Shown here: positions 59,131-64,000 of the stretch, piece after piece | Layout: each line of letters opens with the position of its first letter | Position numbering within the stretch: position 1 is the stretch's first letter | NCBI RefSeq assembly: GCF_043290135.1 | Contig: NC_134701.1 | Span: 99,836,702-99,900,701, forward strand | DNA from: Rhipicephalus microplus | Taxonomy: Eukaryota > Arthropoda > Arachnida > Ixodida > Ixodidae | Direction: 5' to 3' | Length of the DNA: 64,000 bases | Notes under the pieces: model-generated | The model's database searches: none | What the model saw: only the letters and a program-made list of their open reading frames with translations | Told to the model about the DNA's origin: nothing | Position numbers and translations under genes: made by a program

Positions 59131-60270
59131 CAATGCAATCCAATGAAAAAGTATGCTAGTACGTTAGTTCACTAACGCGTACCAAATCACCAACTCAAAT
59201 TTTTTTGTTTTTACGTACGAGTCAGAGAAGTACCGGCTCTTGCGCTCAGAAAGAAGCTTTGGGTGACAGCCTACGTTGCTGAAAGCATGAGACATCGATC
59301 GTCGCCACTCCTTGTGCGGGCACTGCACACGTAGATAAATGGTCGATTTAGGCTCAGAGATGTGTAAACTGTACTTTAAAGTCATGCTTACACATTAAAA
59401 TCGTGCCTGCTTAAAGTATAAAGCGCCGGCAGCAGGTACGCCGATGCGGGCGGCATGATAAGCCTCACTGGGACGGGGCACTGGGTAAGGCTGCTTTCGA
59501 AGCAGCTGAGTTGCGATGCTTGAAGTTTCTGATTTGAGCTTTGCAACATTTCTCACAGTTACATAGACGGTACCTTAAGTAAGTGGAAGGTCAATTAACG
59601 CCAGAAATGCATTTACGGAGTGCGATGCCGAGCGACAGCCGTTTTTCTGGTCTCCACTAGCAGCATACAGTGGGCGTGCCAGTGTACAGATATATGCAGT
59701 TAATTAATAAAAACAATTAAAAAAACACCAATAAAAATAACAATGCAATCCGCTGAAACCGTATGCCAGGGAGTCAGTTCACGAAGGCGAACCAAATTAC
59801 CAACTAAACTTAAAACTGCGTGTTGTTACATATCAGCCGGAGAAGTACCGGCTAAGTGCGGCCGGCAGCTTTCGGTGACAGCCTGCGTAGCTGAGAGCGC
59901 GACGTTCGATCGTCAGCGCTTCTTGTGCAAACATTGACACAAGACAAAATAGTTGATTTAGGTTCATGCACATCTGAACTATACTATACAGTTATTCTCA
60001 CACTTTAAAGTTGTGTGTACACGAAGCAAGAAGTGCCGGTAACATATATACCAACGCGGCTGTCACGACAGGTTTAATGCTCGCTGGGCCGGGCACTGGG
60101 TAAGACCGCTCTCGACGCGTCGAGTTAGTATGGTTGAAGATTCTGCATTTGACCTTCGGAACACCTCTAACTCTTACCTGAAATAAGTAGAAGGATAAGC
60201 ATGACCAGACATACGTTTATGCGGTGTGGCGGAATCGAACGACGGCTTTTTTTTTCTCGCCTCCGCTGGG
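59131..60270. repeat. Diverged direct duplication of a unit of about 530 bp (610-bp spacing)
   Basis: Unit 1 (59131 to about 59665) and unit 2 (59741 to about 60270) align over their length. Shared anchors are AATGCAATCC (59132 and 59742), AGAAGTACCGGCT (59226 and 59841), GGTGACAGCCT (59262 and 59874) and GCACTGGGTAAG (59479 and 60094). Offsets drift from 610 to 615. Divergence is substantial. No coding frame is conserved between the units. Confidence 0.75.
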
Positions 60271-60605
60271 AAACCTTGCGAAGCGATCGAACAAGCGCAT
60301 TTACGTTTCCTCAACTTGGCGGCAAAAACAATTTCCTGTTTCTGTTTGGAGTGGCGTGCAGCTTCAAGCTTAGAAACACTGCAACTTGGAATCGTTACAG
60401 CAACACAGGGATGCTGCGAATATGGCCGGTTCACGCAGAGGCATAGGCGAAAAAGGTGCGTTATAGTTGTTGCGATACGTAAGTGCGCCGCAAAAAATAC
60501 GTATGCTCGATATCTAATAGGGAAGCATCTCTCCCTGCCATCAAACTAAGCATTTTATATTCAACGACATAAAAACAAAACTAGGCACAAGCTACAATAA
60601 CAGGC

Positions 60606-60865
60606 AAGCTGCAGCTGCGCTGGTAGAAACAGTGCGTGCTCTAGTATTCACCAGCGCTTGCCAGTGAAAATTACAGCGCTTCCAGCACTTTGCAGTAAGC
60701 ACCAGCATCACAGTGGTTGAGCCAGCGCTCCTACCAGTGTGACACAGCTTTTTCCCAGTGCGCCCAGCGACGTGCCAGTAATTACAAGCGTGTACCAGTG
60801 TCTCCAGCGTGCACCAATGCCTAAAAATGTACTGGTATCACGCTGTTTTCGCAATAGGGCAATGT
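60606..60865. repeat. Irregular CCAG(T/C)G motif array
   Basis: About eleven CCAG motifs, mostly CCAGCGC and CCAGTG, occur within 160 bases (60650-60810) at irregular 9-21-base spacing. The array is followed by CTGGTATCACGCTG and GCAATAGGGC, which resemble the border at 58305-58330 inverted. Confidence 0.5.
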
Positions 60866-61150
60866 CTTTGCGTGCCAATGCATAATAGTGTGGCTTTTTC
60901 ACAATCAACTAATGCTGACCCAACCACAGCTCCTGTGGCGTTGCGCTGGCTAGTTATGGTTACTGCTGGTGAGCACAGGATGAAGTGGCATACGCGCGAA
61001 AAGGTGAAGGGTGAAGTTAAAAGAAAATAAAAGAAACAAGTCATTCACTGATTGATTAACTGGCATATGCATGTTGACCGTTGATATTGACTATTTAGCG
61101 GCTGGTGATGCCTATTGGCTGCTCTACTTGTCGCTAAATGTGAGAAATAA
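60866..61150. other. Unassigned sequence
   Basis: Short spacer before element G. No supported gene. Confidence 0.4.
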
Positions 61151-61375
61151 TGTCTTACGTTGGGTGATGTTCACCAGCTGTCCCCCAATTTTCCTTACTC
61201 CTGTAGGGAACTATGCGAACGACGACGAAGCAGCATGAAACGGCAAGCCACAGCGTTGGTGCACGTGCGACCCGAGCTTGCGTTTGTTTTTGTATTTTCG
61301 GCCTGTTGGTGTTCCTCGCTCTTCTGGCGTTCCTCGGCCTTCCAGTAGGTATGTACGTGAATAAACTGCGTGACA
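61151..61375 (+). repeat. Presumed 5' LTR of element G
   Basis: Starts TGTCTTAC and ends GCGTGACA, with AATAAA at 61360-61365, then TCTGGTGGAGGTGTG as in element C. The right border is well supported, and the left border is inferred from the TGTC/GACA ends because the other LTR is outside the window. Confidence 0.55.
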
Positions 61376-61452
61376 TCTGGTGGAGGTGTGTGGACTCCCG
61401 TACAAACCTGGAACTTCGCTCCCGTAAGATTCCACCTCTACGTGACACGAAC

Positions 61453-62658
61453 ATGGCCACCGAGACGCCTCTCCAGGTGGGACCTTCGACCGTCCATGTC
61501 ACTTGCGGTGCCGTGTATCCTCAACGAGACCCTCCTATCTTCAAGGGCTCCACTGAGTCGGACGTCGAAGATTGGTTGGCGAGGTACGACAAAGTCGGCG
61601 CAAGTAACAAATGGGACGACCCAAGTAAGCTTGGCTACGTCACATTCTACCTTGCGGACACCGCGCAACTGTGGTTTAATAACCACGCAGCTGACATTAC
61701 TACGTGGTCTGCATTCAAGACGGCTATTACGGACGTCTTTGGACGACCTGCGGCACGCAAGCTTCAAGCCGAGCACCGTTTACGTCACCGTGCGCAGCAA
61801 CCAGGCGAGACCTACAGGGGCTACATTGAAGATGTGTTGCATCTATGCAACCGCATCAACTCTACCATGCCTGAGGAAGAAAAAATCAGGCACATATTGA
61901 AAGGCATTGACGACGGCGCCTTTCAGATATTGCTCGCGAGAAATCCCCCCACCATTGCGGTCCTCGTTTCCCTCTGTCAAAGCTTCGATGAATTGCGTAG
62001 GCAGCGCGCAATTGCTCGTCAAGCCATCACGACGCCAGACACGCTCGCAAGCTTGCACCTAGCTGCCCAGCCTACCGACCAGCAGCCGCTGCTTTCGACA
62101 ATCAAGGACTTCGTCCGCGAAGAGGTAGCGCCAGCTGTCACTGCTGCCACTGACACATGAGCCCACGCAAGCTTGGCACCGGACCTCCAACACGTCATTC
62201 GGACCCAAGTCGCTGAAGCCCTTCCGCCGGTGCATCAGCAACCACCAGTCACAACGCCTCTCACGTACGCCGCCGTCGCTGCTCGGCCTACGCAACAGCG
62301 TATGCCGTATGCTCAACCTGCCACGCCACCCTATGTCGTGCCTACAACCCCAATTGCGGTGCCGTATCCCTACGCGAGATCTCCAGCTCCATTTTACCGT
62401 CGCTCAGACGCTTGGAGGACGCCAGATAATAGGCCCATCTGTTTCGCCTGTGGTATCGTTGGACACGTCGCCCGCCACTGTCGCCGAGATCCCCCTCCAG
62501 TCGACGCCGTGGGCCGGCCAATGGCGTCGTCGTCTAGGACGCCATCAAGGTACACCACTGACGGTCCTCGACCCAACGCAAACCATCGGTCACCATCGCC
62601 ACGACGACGCTCCCTGTCACCTATGCGTCGCCGACATGCTACGGAAGAGGGAAACTGA
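61453..62658 (+). pseudogene. gag: Gag of element G with a single stop
   Basis: The start is ATG 61453 (AACATGG context). Capsid-like domain: FKGSTESDVEDWLARYDKVG, AQLWFNNHAADITTW and YRGYIEDVLHLCNRI. One TGA at 62158-62160 interrupts it, and the same frame continues to a CCHC knuckle CFACGIVGHVARHC (62440-62481) and an R/S/P tail, ending at TGA 62656-62658. The length is about 400 residues, as in A and E. Frames upstream of 61453 are LTR read-through. Confidence 0.88.
62649..62655 (+). promoter_or_regulatory. Canonical -1 frameshift site GGGAAAC
   Basis: The Gag frame reads GAG GGA AAC TGA, so the heptamer G-GGA-AAC lies directly before the Gag stop. Pol is open in the -1 frame across it (RGKLIAAAPEATAAY). 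Confidence 0.7.
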
Positions 62659-63452
62659 TCGCTGCAGCTCCGGAGGCAACAGCTGCATACAATTCGAACT
62701 GCTTAGGGCCTCCATCTTTCTCGCCGCAAAACGTTATTGACGTCAATGTTGAGGGGACCGCCGCACAAGCGCTTATCGACACAGGGGCCGCCGTTTCCAT
62801 AATATGTGAGCCCTTATGCCGCAAGTTGAAAAAGGTGACGACGCCACTTTCGGGCCTGATGCTCCACACGGCCAACTCGCAGTGCATATAACCTACAGCT
62901 GTGTGCACTGCACGTGTCATTATCCAAGGTGAACTTTATGCCATTGAATTTTTTGTGCTGGCATCCTGCTCCCACGAAGTCATCCTTGGATGGGACTTTC
63001 TTTCGCGTCATCGGGCCATCATAGATTGCTCACGTGCAGAAGTTGCCCTTACACCGCTGCCAACCTCTTGTTTTGTGGATTCTCTTCCTGAACCTTACAA
63101 ACTTGTCGTTGTTGCAGACACGGAAATAGCACCGAGAACATCTGCCCTTGTAGCCCTGACCTGTACGGCCGCTCCTGCCGGAACTGTTTTGTTCACTCCG
63201 TCTGACGTATTTACCCGCCGCCGTAGCCTACACCTGCCCTTTGCCGTACTCACCGTGGAATCCGGTGCTACCGCCATGCTCGTCGCGAACTCGCTATCGT
63301 CGCCAGTTACCTTACTTCGCGGAGAATGTTTGGGTAACATACAAGACGTTGACCTCTTGCGCCCTCTAGAGTTCGCCGAACACGCACCTCACCTCCAGCT
63401 CAATGCTATGACGCCACCTGTGGCCACAGTGCCCGCGCCAGATTCATTCTAG
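62650..63452 (+). pseudogene. pol: Protease and linker of element G
   Basis: In the -1 frame, ALIDTGAAVSIICEPLC has an intact DTG (62778-62786) and VILGWDFLSRHRAIID is the second motif. TAA at 62889-62891 and TAG at 63450-63452 interrupt an otherwise continuous frame into reverse transcriptase. Confidence 0.85.
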
Positions 63453-64000
63453 CCCTCTGTTGCCGCTGAGCTATCGCCGACACAAAGAAGCGAACTCTTG
63501 TCCCTTCTTCGAGAGTTCCGTTCTGTCTTCGATTGCGCTCAACCATCTTTGGGTCGCACAGCGAACATCACGCACCACATTGACACCGGTACTCATGCTC
63601 CCTTACGCCAACGACCATATCGAGTTTCAGCGGAAGAGCGCCGTATTATCAATGAACAAGTCGACGATATGCTCAAGCGTGGTGTCATCCAGCCATCGCA
63701 GAGCCCTTGGTCGTCCCCTGTTGTACTTGTGCGCAAAAAGGATGGGTCTATCCGATTCTGTGTCGACTACCGCCGGCTCAATAAGATAACTCGGAAGGAT
63801 GTGTACCCGTTGCCACGCATCGACGGCGCTCTCGATTGCTTGCAAGGGGTAGAATATTTCTCCTCCTTAGATTTACGCTCAGGATATTGGCAAGTTCCAA
63901 TGGCTGATCCTGACCGATCGAAGACTGCATTTGTAACACCTGATGGGCTGTATGAGTTTAACGTCATGCCGTTTGGACTCTGCAACGCCCCAGCTACTTT
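63453..64000 (+). CDS. pol: Reverse transcriptase of element G (open at window end)
   Basis: A single open frame with no stop from 63453 to the end of the window. Motifs in order: [19 protein letters not shown] (the segment before the fingers), [50 protein letters not shown] and [15 protein letters not shown]. The YLDD box would lie just beyond the window. It is in the same frame as the protease, separated only by the TAG at 63450. Confidence 0.9.

Larger units (their letters stand above)
61151..64000 (+). mobile_element. Ty3/gypsy element G, 5' part (cut by window end)
   Basis: A presumed LTR, then gag, protease and reverse transcriptase in plus orientation. The element continues past the window. 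It is the best-preserved gypsy copy here: the catalytic DTG is intact and the reverse transcriptase is open to the window end. Only three nonsense codons were found and no frameshift. Confidence 0.9.

Noticed and set aside
61213..61452. Hydrophobic N-terminal extension before Gag of G, resembling a signal peptide or envelope piece
   Set aside because: It lies in the presumed LTR and leader. Gag of the related A and E elements starts at the equivalent of 61453.

Overview
The window is arthropod nuclear DNA, most likely from a hard tick (Ixodidae). It contains a Ruka-type tRNA-derived SINE, a family described from Rhipicephalus, together with many Ty3/gypsy retrotransposons and I/Jockey-type LINE fragments. 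There are long AT-rich stretches, microsatellites and no compact operon-like gene arrangement. No complete host gene could be supported. Three weak exon-like or mRNA-like stretches are listed: 8148-8250, about 22244-22330 on the minus strand, and about 32660-33400.

Layout. 1-9.4 kb is mostly featureless AT-rich DNA with a perfect 30-bp palindrome and a MITE-like remnant. 9.4-12.3 kb holds a (CA)n/(TA)n microsatellite and three LINE fragments. 12.57-17.72 kb is a complete but inactivated Ty3/gypsy element (A) with 130-bp LTRs and a 4-bp target duplication. 17.97-20.20 kb is a short gag-only LTR element (B) with two identical 109-bp LTRs and a 4-bp target duplication. 24.9-32.65 kb is a three-level nest: a LINE ORF2 end is split by a TIR transposon with CACTCTTA termini, and that transposon is split by a minus-strand gypsy element (C) with 407-bp LTRs. 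34.5-35.7 kb is a Ruka SINE split by a 910-bp solo LTR. 36.4-37.05 kb is a truncated gypsy 5' end (F). 43.9-44.5 kb is another LINE RNase H fragment. 45.7-49.8 kb is a heavily decayed relative of C (element D). 50.6-55.1 kb is a (TA)n tract followed directly by a 3'-truncated gypsy element (E) with an in-frame 450-bp duplication of its RNase H region. 58.3-60.9 kb holds unusual CCAG-rich and tandemly duplicated repeats of unknown nature. 61.15 kb to the window end is the 5' part of the best-preserved gypsy element (G), cut by the window edge.

How the parts relate. A, C, D, E and G share the gag - protease - reverse transcriptase - RNase H - integrase order of Ty3/gypsy, and F retains only gag. 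In A, C, E and G the pol frame lies -1 relative to gag, and the junction carries a heptamer: GGGAAAC in C and G, GGAAAAC in A and E. This points to -1 ribosomal frameshifting. The catalytic sites show graded decay: DTG is intact in C, E and G, DAG in A and DRG in D. The Y-L-D-D box is intact in A and C, YQDD in E and lost in D. The three insertions with both flanks in view, plus the solo LTR, all carry 4-bp target duplications. The most noteworthy object is element B, apparently the youngest insertion, which carries only a Gag-like frame and no pol. It must have been moved by enzymes supplied from elsewhere.
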